Assembly (NCBI GenBank): GCA_903956835.1 | Contig: CAJBOM010000158.1 | Location: forward strand, 1-38,244 | From: an uncultured Verrucomicrobiota bacterium | Lineage (GTDB): Bacteria > Verrucomicrobiota > Verrucomicrobiia > Methylacidiphilales > Verrucolacustridaceae | DNA length: 38,244 bases | Reading direction: 5' to 3' | Part shown: positions 1 through 6,942 of the stretch, in pieces | Numbering within the stretch: position 1 is the stretch's first letter | Layout: each line of letters opens with the position of its first letter | The notes under the pieces: generated by a model | Databases searched by the model: none | Told to the model about the DNA's origin: nothing | What the model saw: only the letters and a program-made list of their open reading frames with translations | Translations under genes and position numbers: made by a program

Positions 1-377
1 CTGGGGTGGGGTGTGGGGCGGATCCGAGGGGGAGGTTTGAGGCGGAGGTGCGGGGGATGATTGGAGAGGTAAAGGCGGGAAGGTATGGGGAGTTGGAGGG
101 GGTGATGTCGGAGGGGTTGAAGGGGAGGATTCGGGCGGAGGGGTGGGAACCGAAGGCGGTGCTTGGGGTGGTGGCGAGACGGGATCGGGAGGAGAGGGCG
201 GAGTACTGCTTGAGGGATGTGCCGAAGTTTGAGGGGAAGTATGCGGAGGCGGAGATTGGGAGGGTGGTAGGGGAGCGGGAAAAGAGGGGGGTGATTCCTT
301 TTGTGTGGGAGGAGGGGAGGTGGAAAGTGGGGGCGGCGTATCGGGATGGTCGGAGTTGGGATGGGGAGGATTTTTAA
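1..377 (+). CDS. Small predicted lipoprotein, 5' end outside window (partial)
   Basis: The reading frame is open from the left edge, so the true start lies upstream of the window. Near the edge it reads G-V-G-C-G-A-D-P, which could be a lipobox with the Cys at 12-14 as the lipidated residue, although position -3 is Gly rather than the usual Leu. The remaining roughly 120 residues are charged, rich in Arg, Glu and Gly, and end in a W-x-V-G-A-A-Y segment. The size and that ending recall small NTF2-like or DUF4878-like periplasmic domains, but the resemblance is too weak to name a family. manA starts 40 bases downstream on the same strand, so the two may be co-transcribed. Function unknown. Confidence 0.6.
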   Translation, partial: GVGCGADPRGRFEAEVRGMIGEVKAGRYGELEGVMSEGLKGRIRAEGWEPKAVLGVVARRDREERAEYCLRDVPKFEGKYAEAEIGRVVGEREKRGVIPFVWEEGRWKVGAAYRDGRSWDGEDF

Positions 378-417
378 TTTTGGCTGATGAAAGGCTGGTT
401 CTGGCTTAGCGTGGTAT

Positions 418-1356
418 ATGGCAATCTGGAAATTTGAGCCTTTGGCGCAAGAGAGGATTTGGGGAGGGAGAAATCTGGAGGAAAAATTTGGGCGGATCTT
501 GCCTGAGGGGAAAAAGATTGGGGAGACGTGGGAGTTAGTCGATCGACCTGAGGCGCAGTCGGTGGTCGAGGGCACGGGGCAGACGCTGGGTTCTTTTTGG
601 TCGGGGACGGATCGCAAAAAGATATTTGGGAGTCGGGCACCCGACGGGTTGCACTTTCCCATTTTAATTAAGCTGCTGGATGCGCAGGACAAACTTTCTT
701 TGCAGGTCCACCCCCCTGCGGGGAAGGCGAAGGAGTTGGGTGGGGAACCGAAGACAGAGATGTGGTTCTTTTTAGAAACAAAACCGGGCGCGGAAATATT
801 CGCGGGTTTAAAAAACGGAGTTGGCAGAGTGGAGTTTGAGAAAGCCTTGAGCGCGGGGAAAGTGTCGGAATGTTTTCACCGCTTGGGGACGGAGGCGGGG
901 CATGCGATGTTTTTGCCTTCGGGACGGGTGCACGCAATTGGGGCGGGGAACGTGATTTTAGAAATTCAGCAGAACTCGGACACGACCTATCGGGTGGATG
1001 ATTGGGGTCGGAAGGATGAGCGGGGTAAATCGCGGGAATTGCATGTGAAGCAGGCTTTGGAGTCGATCCAGTGGAAGGATCACGAGCCGGCGATGGTTCA
1101 ACCGAGGGGAGAAAGGCTGTTGGTTTGTGATTTTTTTAAGGTGAAGCGTTGGTGGGTAGCGCCAGGAGAGATTCGAGAGATCATTTCCGATGGAAAAACC
1201 TTTCGGTATTTATTTGTGGCGGATGGGCGCGTGAAGGAGGAGGAGAGTGGGGAGGAGTGGAGCAAGGGGGCGGCGCGCTTTGTCACGGCGGATCATGCGT
1301 CGGTTATTTTGCAGGGTGTGGAAGAGAGCACGGTGGTAGAGGTGGGGTTTCCCTGA
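418..1356 (+). CDS. manA: Mannose-6-phosphate isomerase, class I
   Basis: Zinc enzyme interconverting mannose 6-phosphate and fructose 6-phosphate in the cytoplasm, feeding GDP-mannose and cell-surface sugar synthesis. The 312-residue length matches the short Bacillus-type ManA rather than the roughly 390-residue enterobacterial form. The cupin metal site is visible: Q96-V-H98 in L-Q-V-H-P-P, E114 in K-T-E-M-W, and H172 in S-G-R-V-H-A-I-G-A-G. The segment Y-R-V-D-D-W-G-R at 191-198 carries the conserved Arg. The ATG at 418 is kept because W-K-F-E-P-L directly after it is the usual family N-terminus, although no clear Shine-Dalgarno precedes it. It converges on the vapC gene with only 22 bases between the stops and no obvious terminator. 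Confidence 0.95.
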   Translation: MAIWKFEPLAQERIWGGRNLEEKFGRILPEGKKIGETWELVDRPEAQSVVEGTGQTLGSFWSGTDRKKIFGSRAPDGLHFPILIKLLDAQDKLSLQVHPPAGKAKELGGEPKTEMWFFLETKPGAEIFAGLKNGVGRVEFEKALSAGKVSECFHRLGTEAGHAMFLPSGRVHAIGAGNVILEIQQNSDTTYRVDDWGRKDERGKSRELHVKQALESIQWKDHEPAMVQPRGERLLVCDFFKVKRWWVAPGEIREIISDGKTFRYLFVADGRVKEEESGEEWSKGAARFVTADHASVILQGVEESTVVEVGFP

Positions 1357-1378
1357 GGAGTCGGACCCTGCTTGGGAA

Positions 1379-1786
1379 CTAGGAAGCTAACGTCCAATGT
1401 TTCCGCCGAGCGAGGGCGAGTTGTTCTTGGTCGAAGGTCACGAGTTGAAGAGATGGGCGAATGGATGCGAGGCGAGTGAAGGCGTAGAGGTGGGCAGCAT
1501 CGGCGGCACGGAGGTGCCAGCTGCGGTTCTGTTTTCGGATTTCCACCCACTCTGGGCTGGGAATATGGATCCACTGAAAAAGGGGGCGAATCTGCTCCCA
1601 CGCTTGCCAGTTCTTGGTCTGCGCCTGCCTGCGGGCGAGAGCGGCCTCGACTTCCACCTGTAGCCAGTCCCAAGCGAAAAAAGATTCAGCCTGATCGTAG
1701 GTTGCTTGAGCTCTTGGGGTATGGATTTCCCGAAAGATAAGCGGGACGACGGCGCTGGTGTCCCAGAATCCCTGCAGAAGAGTCAC
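1379..1786 (-). CDS. vapC: PIN-domain toxin (VapC family)
   Basis: Predicted Mg-dependent endoribonuclease toxin of a type II toxin-antitoxin pair; known VapC proteins cut tRNA or rRNA. The 135-residue protein has the PIN acidic residues in order: D9 in W-D-T-S-A-V-V, a Glu at 45 or 47 in Q-V-E-V-E-A-A-L, D96 in A-A-D-A-A-H-L, and D119 in L-V-T-F-D. Its ATG overlaps the antitoxin stop by four bases (ATGA), so translation of the two is probably coupled. It lies between manA and trhO with no mobile-element ends nearby. The family call is firm; the target RNA cannot be read from sequence. Confidence 0.9.
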   Translation of the reverse strand: MTLLQGFWDTSAVVPLIFREIHTPRAQATYDQAESFFAWDWLQVEVEAALARRQAQTKNWQAWEQIRPLFQWIHIPSPEWVEIRKQNRSWHLRAADAAHLYAFTRLASIRPSLQLVTFDQEQLALARRKHWTLAS

Positions 1787-2091
1787 CAGTTCCGCCCGCG
1801 GCGCATCGCTTCCACCGAGGGTGCTGCTTTAGAGCGGGAGGAGATTTGGGGATCTAGCTTAGGGCGAACAGGTGAGCGAGTAGGGATGGTGAGTTGAATT
1901 CCCGCGGCACGGGCTTGGGCGAGAAGGGCGAGGCGCTGCCTGGACCAGTTATTATCAGGAACCTGATCGAGCGGGGTGAGAAGGGCGATAGGACGGTTTC
2001 GGTCACAAACGACATAGGTGGCACCCTCCTCGCGGACGCGATGAAGATAAGCGCTGAGCTTGGCCTTCAGCTCGCCAGTCTTTACGTTCAC
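1783..2091 (-). CDS. vapB: Phd/YefM-type antitoxin partner of the PIN toxin
   Basis: Predicted DNA-binding antitoxin that neutralises the adjacent PIN toxin and represses its own operon. The N-terminal half has the Phd/YefM pattern: a short start N-V-K-T-G-E-L-K-A-K-L-S-A-Y-L, then V-R-E-E-G-A-T-Y-V-V-C-D-R-N-R-P-I-A-L-L-T-P. The C-terminal half is basic and Pro/Ser-rich, as expected for a flexible toxin-wrapping tail, and at 102 residues it is a little longer than most Phd proteins. The start is GTG. A perfect 8-base inverted repeat lies immediately upstream (2094-2119). The stop overlaps the toxin start. Confidence 0.85.
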   Translation of the reverse strand: MNVKTGELKAKLSAYLHRVREEGATYVVCDRNRPIALLTPLDQVPDNNWSRQRLALLAQARAAGIQLTIPTRSPVRPKLDPQISSRSKAAPSVEAMRRGRNW

Positions 2092-2093
2092 AA

Positions 2094-2119
2094 GACTAAC
2101 TTAGACAATATAGTTAGTC
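2094..2119 (-). promoter_or_regulatory. Palindromic operator and probable -10 of the vapBC operon
   Basis: The arms GACTAACT (2094-2101) and AGTTAGTC (2112-2119) are perfect inverted repeats separated by ten bases. The site is three bases from the vapB GTG. Read on the - strand, a TATATT hexamer (complement of 2107-2112) falls between the arms as a candidate -10, and TTGACG lies at 2121-2126 inside the trhO stop region. A repressor on the palindrome would block polymerase, fitting antitoxin autoregulation. The palindrome is seen directly; the promoter assignment is inference. Confidence 0.6.
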
Positions 2120-2122
2120 GCG

Positions 2123-3037
2123 TCAAGTAAGGGGCGTAGGAGGCTGGGTCGCCTTGGTGTTGCCACGACCTTGGGGTTTACCGTGGAAGCAGTGGTGGCA
2201 GGATTTCTCGTAGGTGTAGTGGGGGTGGGTGAGGTCGGAGGCGAGGAGGGGCATTTGGCAGTTGTAGCAAAGGACGGATTCGGTTTCTTGGAGCTGGGAG
2301 TCGACGCCGACGCGTTCATCGAAGACAAAGCATTCGCCTTGGTAGTGGGCGCCGCCGGCTTCCTCGAAGTATTTTAAAATTCCACCATCGAGTTGGAAGA
2401 TGTTTTTGAACCCCTGCATTTCCATGAAGGGGCCAGCCTTTTCGCAGCGGATGCCACCCGTGCAGAACATGACAAGAGGTTGGGTTTTTAGCGAGGGGTT
2501 CAGTTTTTGGACGGCTTGCGGAAAGTCGCGAAAATTAGAGATATTTGGATCGATGGCGCCTTGGAAGGTGCCCATGCGGATCTCGTACTGATTACGGACA
2601 TCGAGAAGGGTGATGGGGCGCTTGTCATCAAGCCACTGTTTGAGTTGGGTTGGGGAGATTTTAGGGGCGGGGTGGCGAGCGGGATCTACCCCAGGAACAC
2701 CGAAGCTGACGATTTCTTTTTTAATTTTTACGAGCAACCTTTGGAAGGGTTGAGTGGAGCCAGGGCTTTCTTTGGGGCGGATTTCGGAAAGGGCTGGGAT
2801 CGAGCGGATTAGTTGGAGGATAGGGTCGAGTTGGGGGCGAGTGCCTGAGAGAAAAAAATTAATACCTTCGGAGGCGAGTAAGATGGTTCCTTTGATTCCG
2901 AGCTCGAGACAGCGGCTCTTCAGTGTGGTTTTCAGTTCCTCGAGGTGATCGAGAGGGGTAAAGCGGTAGCAGGAGAGATTGATAATTTGGAGCACGATTG
3001 GGGAATAGTTTCGCAGGGGAAGGAAGAGGCTGACCAT
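2123..3037 (-). CDS. trhO: TrhO-like rhodanese-domain tRNA uridine hydroxylase
   Basis: Related to E. coli TrhO (YceA) and B. subtilis YbfQ, which hydroxylate the wobble uridine U34 of certain tRNAs with oxygen. The 304 residues contain the expected order: an N-terminal acylphosphatase-like domain with G-I-K-G-T-I-L-L-A-S-E-G-I-N, then a rhodanese domain with L-L-D-V-R-N-Q-Y-E and the active-site loop C-T-G-G-I-R-C-E-K-A-G, then a Cys-rich tail (C-Y-N-C and C-H-H-C, probably zinc-binding). The start is uncertain: ATG at 3037 adds a 14-residue hydrophobic lead, while a GTG at 2995 better matches family N-termini. The stop lies inside the vapB promoter region. Confidence 0.9.
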   Translation of the reverse strand: MVSLFLPLRNYSPIVLQIINLSCYRFTPLDHLEELKTTLKSRCLELGIKGTILLASEGINFFLSGTRPQLDPILQLIRSIPALSEIRPKESPGSTQPFQRLLVKIKKEIVSFGVPGVDPARHPAPKISPTQLKQWLDDKRPITLLDVRNQYEIRMGTFQGAIDPNISNFRDFPQAVQKLNPSLKTQPLVMFCTGGIRCEKAGPFMEMQGFKNIFQLDGGILKYFEEAGGAHYQGECFVFDERVGVDSQLQETESVLCYNCQMPLLASDLTHPHYTYEKSCHHCFHGKPQGRGNTKATQPPTPLT

Positions 3038-3064
3038 AAAAATAAGAGGAGGAGTGAGGAGGGA

Positions 3065-3095
3065 GGGACGCGAAGCCCCGACGCGGGACGCGAAG
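3065..3095. repeat. 11-base direct repeat, 20-base period
   Basis: GGGACGCGAAG occurs at 3065-3075 and again at 3085-3095, separated by CCCCGACGC. It lies in the trhO 5' region and may be the edge of a larger dispersed repeat. No function can be read from it. Confidence 0.6.
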
Positions 3096-3130
3096 GGATT
3101 CCAGATGTGAGAAGGTGGGAGTGTTAGAAA

Positions 3131-3147
3131 CCCCGACCGGTTCGGGG
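3131..3147. repeat. Short GC-rich hairpin
   Basis: The arms CCCCGA (3131-3136) and TCGGGG (3142-3147) pair perfectly around a five-base loop. It lies just left of the first REP-like element. There is no T-run on either strand, so it is not a standard intrinsic terminator. Confidence 0.5.
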
Positions 3148-3164
3148 CAGGGTGCGAATGTGGT

Positions 3165-3190
3165 GGTAGGGCCGATGGTCTCCATTGGCC
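3165..3190 (+). repeat. REP-like element A (GGTAGGGC head plus hairpin)
   Basis: GGTAGGGC (3165-3172) runs into a hairpin with arms GGCCGATGG (3170-3178) and CCATTGGCC (3182-3190) and a three-base loop. The nine-base stem has one mismatch, at its fifth pair. The GTAG tetranucleotide at the foot of an imperfect palindrome is the hallmark of REP elements handled by RAYT/TnpA-REP transposases. Elements B and C share the design in the opposite orientation. Confidence 0.6.
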
Positions 3191-3230
3191 GATAGAGCGA
3201 TTTAGGTTTGAGCGGTTGAGTGATTCAATC

Positions 3231-3257
3231 GGCGTATCACGGATGATGCGCCCTACC
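3231..3257 (-). repeat. REP-like element B, inverted relative to A
   Basis: Read on the - strand, GGTAGGGC (complement of 3250-3257) leads into a hairpin with arms at 3244-3252 and 3231-3239 and a four-base loop. The stem is again nine pairs with a single mismatch at the fifth position. The stem sequence differs from A and C while the head and outer pairs are constant. Confidence 0.6.
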
Positions 3258-3284
3258 GGTGGACGGGTTTAAGTGTTGAGCGCA

Positions 3285-3310
3285 GGCGTTCTCGGAGAGA
3301 CCGCCCTACC
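3285..3310 (-). repeat. REP-like element C, same orientation as B
   Basis: Read on the - strand, GGTAGGGC (complement of 3303-3310) leads into arms 3297-3305 and 3285-3293 with a three-base loop. It is a nine-pair stem with one mismatch at the fifth pair, the same architecture as A and B. It lies about 40 bases past the rnr stop. Confidence 0.6.
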
Positions 3311-3348
3311 TCGGTGTTGAACCCGTGGTTGAGGTGAATTGAACTATT

Positions 3349-5472
3349 TTAAGCGGGACGAAAATCGACTTGGCGTTTTGGGAGGTCGATTTTCAGAACG
3401 GCGACTTGGAGTTGGACGCCGGCTCGGTAGATCTTGCCGGTGCGACGACCGAGGAGGGAGCGACGGGCGGGATCGAAGGAAAAAAAATCACCGGTGAGGG
3501 CGGAGACATGGATAAGGCCTGAGAGAAGAAAGTCGGGTAGTTCGACAAACATACCGAAGTTGGTTACTTCAGTGACCATGGCGGGGAAGGTTTGGGATGG
3601 ATTGGGGCCAGTCTGCATTTCGAGGTATTCGAGGAGTTTTAATTTTTTAGATTCCTGCTCGGCTTCGGCGGCGGTGCGTTCGGTACGAGAGAGGTGCTGG
3701 GCGAGGCCTTCCAGTCCTGAGGCATCCATCTTGGGGGAACCTTTGGTTGGGAAAAGGGCACGGTGGACAAGAAGATCGGCGTAGCGACGAATCGGGGAGG
3801 TGAAGTGGGTGTAGTGGGATTTGGCCAAGCCGAAGTGGCCGAGGCTTTTTGGGGAGTAGACGGCGCGTTTGAGAGAGCGGAGGAGGCCGATCTTGAGGGC
3901 ATGGCCGTCGGGTCGACTGGGAAGAATTTTGAGAATCTTTTGAATTTCGCCTCGTTGGGTGAGGTCGCCTGCTTTGACGCCGTGGGCGATGAGCAGCTCT
4001 CGATATTCTTGGAGGCGAGATTCCTCGGGAGTTTCATGGATACGGTAGACGGCGGGACGGTTTTCTTGGTTGAGGTAACGGGCGACTGATTCGTTGGCGA
4101 GAAGCATAAACTCTTCGATGAGCTGGTGGGATTCGTCGGTGGATTCTTTCTCGATACGGTTGGGTCGGCCTTGGGCATCGAGAAGAATGCGCAGTTCAGG
4201 AAAATCGAGGTCGAGAGCGCCGGCCTCGAAGCGGCGCCGACGGAGGGCGGAGGCGAAGTGCCAAGTGCGTTGGAGAAACCGATCGAGATCGTCTTGGGCG
4301 GGGCGGCGGAGGCGGGTGAGGGCTTCGGCGTAGGTGAGGCGGTGGCGGGAAAGAATGACGGAGCGGGCGAAGCGAGTAGCGCCGGGTTTGCCATCCGGGC
4401 TGAGGTGAATGAAAGCGGAGCAGGTAAGGCGCTGTTCGTTGGGGCGCAGAGAGCAGAGTCCGTCGGAGAGGCGTGGGGGAAGCATAGGAATGACGCCGTT
4501 GACCAGGTAGACGCTATTGGCTCGTTTGCGGGCTTCTTGATCGAGGGCGGAGCCGGGGATGACGTAATGGGAAACATCGGCGATATGAACACCGAGTTCG
4601 ACGTGACCTCCGGGAAGTTCGCGAAGGGAGATGGCGTCGTCGAAATCGCGGGCGGTATCGGGGTCGATGGTGATGACAAGTTCGGAGCGGAGATCTTCGC
4701 GGCCGACGGGGTGGTCGGGCAGTTCGACGGGAGGGAAGGAGGCGGATTCGGAGAGGGCATCGGGCGGGAAAGTGGAGGGGAGATCGAATTTTCGGATAAT
4801 GGAAAGAATGTCGATGCCGGGGTCGGTGGCTCGGCCGAGCCGTTCGATGATGACTCCCTCGGGGTTGGTATGGCGGTCTTTCCAATCGATGAGTTTGGCG
4901 ACGACTTTATCGCCGGGTTCGGCGGCGGGGGCACCGGCGGTGCCTGGGGCGGGGACGTAGAGATTATGGAGGAAGCGAGGGTCGTCGGGGATGACGATAA
5001 AGAATCGGGCGGTTTTTTGAAGAGTGCCGACGATTTGGGAGGTCTTGCGTTCGAGGATGCGGACGACGGTGCCGCGAAGGCGATCGGGGGCAGTGGGGCG
5101 ACGACCGCGGGCGGGGGCGGATTTTGCGCGGCGGTCGATGCGGGCGACGACGAGATCACCGTGAAGGGCGGTGCCGGTTTCTTCGGAAGGAATATGGAGG
5201 TCGGGCGAGCCGTCGGGGGGGATGACAAAGGCGAAGCCTTTGGCGTGAAATTGGATGGTGCCGGTGACGAGATCAGCGGAGTTGGAGGCAATCCATTGAT
5301 CCCCGCGGACGCGAGAGATTCGGTTGGCTTTTTCGAGTTGTTCTAGGGTGAGGGAGAGGGTGCGGAGGGGGACGCGGAGGCGGCGGCTGAGGGTAGCCGC
5401 GTTGAGGGGGGTAGCTTTTTTGCCTTGGAGAAGGGAGAGAACGCGGTCAGGTAACTGGCTGGCGGTAGACAT
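3349..5472 (-). CDS. rnr: Ribonuclease R (RNase II/VacB family)
   Basis: Processive 3'-5' exoribonuclease that degrades structured RNA and takes part in rRNA and mRNA turnover. The order is an N-terminal winged-helix domain (R-V-L-S-L-L-Q-G onward), cold-shock/OB segments (T-G-T-I-Q-F-H-A-K-G-F-A-F-V), the RNB catalytic domain with the metal-binding D-P-D-T-A-R-D-F-D-D-A-I, then H-I-A-D-V-S-H-Y-V, and a C-terminal S1 domain (V-T-E-V-T-N-F-G-M-F-V-E-L). The ATG at 5472 is preferred over an upstream ATG at 5511, which would add 13 residues and overlap glgA. At 707 residues it is shorter than E. coli RNase R, mainly because it stops right after S1 and lacks the Lys-rich tail. Confidence 0.95.
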   Translation of the reverse strand: MSTASQLPDRVLSLLQGKKATPLNAATLSRRLRVPLRTLSLTLEQLEKANRISRVRGDQWIASNSADLVTGTIQFHAKGFAFVIPPDGSPDLHIPSEETGTALHGDLVVARIDRRAKSAPARGRRPTAPDRLRGTVVRILERKTSQIVGTLQKTARFFIVIPDDPRFLHNLYVPAPGTAGAPAAEPGDKVVAKLIDWKDRHTNPEGVIIERLGRATDPGIDILSIIRKFDLPSTFPPDALSESASFPPVELPDHPVGREDLRSELVITIDPDTARDFDDAISLRELPGGHVELGVHIADVSHYVIPGSALDQEARKRANSVYLVNGVIPMLPPRLSDGLCSLRPNEQRLTCSAFIHLSPDGKPGATRFARSVILSRHRLTYAEALTRLRRPAQDDLDRFLQRTWHFASALRRRRFEAGALDLDFPELRILLDAQGRPNRIEKESTDESHQLIEEFMLLANESVARYLNQENRPAVYRIHETPEESRLQEYRELLIAHGVKAGDLTQRGEIQKILKILPSRPDGHALKIGLLRSLKRAVYSPKSLGHFGLAKSHYTHFTSPIRRYADLLVHRALFPTKGSPKMDASGLEGLAQHLSRTERTAAEAEQESKKLKLLEYLEMQTGPNPSQTFPAMVTEVTNFGMFVELPDFLLSGLIHVSALTGDFFSFDPARRSLLGRRTGKIYRAGVQLQVAVLKIDLPKRQVDFRPA

Positions 5473-5503
5473 GGGTCTTAGGGCATAGTGTAAGGCTCGA
5501 GCA

Positions 5504-6925
5504 ATGAACATCCTATTCGTGGCAACTGAACTCGCGCCTCACGCCAAAGTGGGGGGTTTGGCGGATGTGATGGCGGCATTACCCATGGCTTTGGCGAGGG
5601 CGGGGCACGGGGTGAGTTTGGTGGTGCCACTGCATCGCGGGTTGCGACTTTCGGGGGAGTTTCGGCGCACAAAGCGGGAGTTGAACGTACCTTCGGCGGG
5701 TCGTTTGCGGGGGACGCGAATCTGGGAGGGCAACCGCGGTGGGGTTTCGTTGTTTGGCATTGAACGGGACGAGTATTTCGACCGAGCCCATCCTTATGGA
5801 GAGGGGGGAGTGGATTACCCTGATAGTTTAGCGCGCTTTAATTTTTTGGCGCGGGCTTCAGTGGAGTTAGCGCGTTATATCGAACCGGTCCCCGATGTGA
5901 TTCAAGCGAATGACTGGCACGCGGCTTTGGTTCCGGCGCATGTTTTGGCAATGGGGCTACCGATTCGAACTGTTTTCACAATTCACAACTTGCGGTATCA
6001 GGGGGAGTTTGGGGCGGAGGAATTTGGGGAACTGGGGTTGCCTCTAGGAATGTTCCGAATGGAGGCGTTGGAGTTTTATGGAAAGTTAAATTTAATGAAG
6101 GGGGCGGTGAAAATGGCGGATGCGGTGACGACGGTGAGTCCGACTTATGCGCAGGAGATTCAGGATGAGGCGCAGGGCGCGGGGTTGCACGAGGTGTTGC
6201 GGTCGCGTGCGGAAAATCTCACGGGGATTCTCAATGGGATTGATGAGGAGGGGTGGAATCCGGCAACGGATACGGAATTAAAGATGAACTTTGAAGTGGG
6301 TTCGATGAAGGGGCGGGAGGGGTGCCGTTTGGCGTTGGAGCAGGAGATGGGGCTGGAGTCGGCGAATGGGCGACCTATTTTTGGAATGGTGACGCGGTTG
6401 GCCTTTGAGAAAGGGGTGGATCTGGCTCTGGCGGTTGCGGGAAAGATCGTGGAGAAGGGGGGGAGGTTGGTGATATTGGGAACAGGGGAAGCGGGTTTAG
6501 AAAAAGAGGCGCAGAGGATTGCGGGTAAATATCCCAAGCAGGTGGCGGTGAGATTGGAGCATAACGAGGGTTTGGCCCGGAGGATCTTTGCGGGATCCGA
6601 TTTTTTCTTGATGCCATCGCGGAGTGAGCCGTGTGGGCTGACGCAGATGTATGCAATGCGTTATGGGGCAATCCCGGTGGTGTCGGATACGGGGGGGTTG
6701 CGGGACACGGTGGAGGAGTGGGACTCGGTGAAAAAAACTGGGACAGGATTTCGTGGACAGGCTTCTTCGGAGCCGGGCTTGTTGGAGGCGGTAGATCGAG
6801 GCTTGGCGCTATGGAATGAGCCAGCGATGATGAGTGTGGTTCGTCGAAACGGGATGAGCCGAGATTGGGGTTGGGGCGCGGCCGTGCCTGCCTATGAAAA
6901 GGTGTACCGTTCCGTGCTACCTTAA
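5504..6925 (+). CDS. glgA: Glycogen synthase (GT5, ADP-glucose type)
   Basis: Transfers glucose from a nucleotide sugar, normally ADP-glucose, to the growing alpha-1,4-glucan. The 473 residues match bacterial GlgA. Motifs in order: K15-V-G-G-L-A-D-V (nucleotide-sugar binding), N-D-W-H-A-A-L-V-P, T-I-H-N-L-R-Y-Q-G, V-T-T-V-S-P-T-Y-A, I-L-N-G-I-D, and the C-terminal P-S-R-S-E-P-C-G-L-T-Q donor loop with V-S-D-T-G-G-L-R-D-T-V. It is divergent from rnr with only 31 bases between the chosen starts, so their promoters must be very compact or overlapping. It heads a glycogen module: galT follows after 17 bases, then two GH57 genes. Confidence 0.96.
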   Translation: MNILFVATELAPHAKVGGLADVMAALPMALARAGHGVSLVVPLHRGLRLSGEFRRTKRELNVPSAGRLRGTRIWEGNRGGVSLFGIERDEYFDRAHPYGEGGVDYPDSLARFNFLARASVELARYIEPVPDVIQANDWHAALVPAHVLAMGLPIRTVFTIHNLRYQGEFGAEEFGELGLPLGMFRMEALEFYGKLNLMKGAVKMADAVTTVSPTYAQEIQDEAQGAGLHEVLRSRAENLTGILNGIDEEGWNPATDTELKMNFEVGSMKGREGCRLALEQEMGLESANGRPIFGMVTRLAFEKGVDLALAVAGKIVEKGGRLVILGTGEAGLEKEAQRIAGKYPKQVAVRLEHNEGLARRIFAGSDFFLMPSRSEPCGLTQMYAMRYGAIPVVSDTGGLRDTVEEWDSVKKTGTGFRGQASSEPGLLEAVDRGLALWNEPAMMSVVRRNGMSRDWGWGAAVPAYEKVYRSVLP

Positions 6926-6942
6926 ACGAGAAGGAGAAAAAT

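Larger units (their letters stand above)
3038..3348. other. Intergenic repeat region between rnr and trhO
   Basis: This is the only gap of about 300 bases or more in the window. No convincing coding frame is seen. It holds, left to right, an 11-base direct repeat (3065-3095), a 6-base-arm hairpin (3131-3147) and three hairpins of one REP-like family (3165-3310). A further imperfect inverted repeat (3263-3272 with 3317-3326, nine of ten bases paired) encloses the third element. Because rnr ends into this region and trhO starts out of it, the hairpins could end or stabilise the rnr transcript, but none is followed by a T-run. Confidence 0.7.

Noticed and set aside
4126-5346. Long open frame on the + strand opposite rnr (Gly/Asp/Glu-rich)
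   Set aside because: It is the complement of RNase R, whose domains are clear. The frame stays open because the strand is G-rich and low in stops; the product is low-complexity with no motif.
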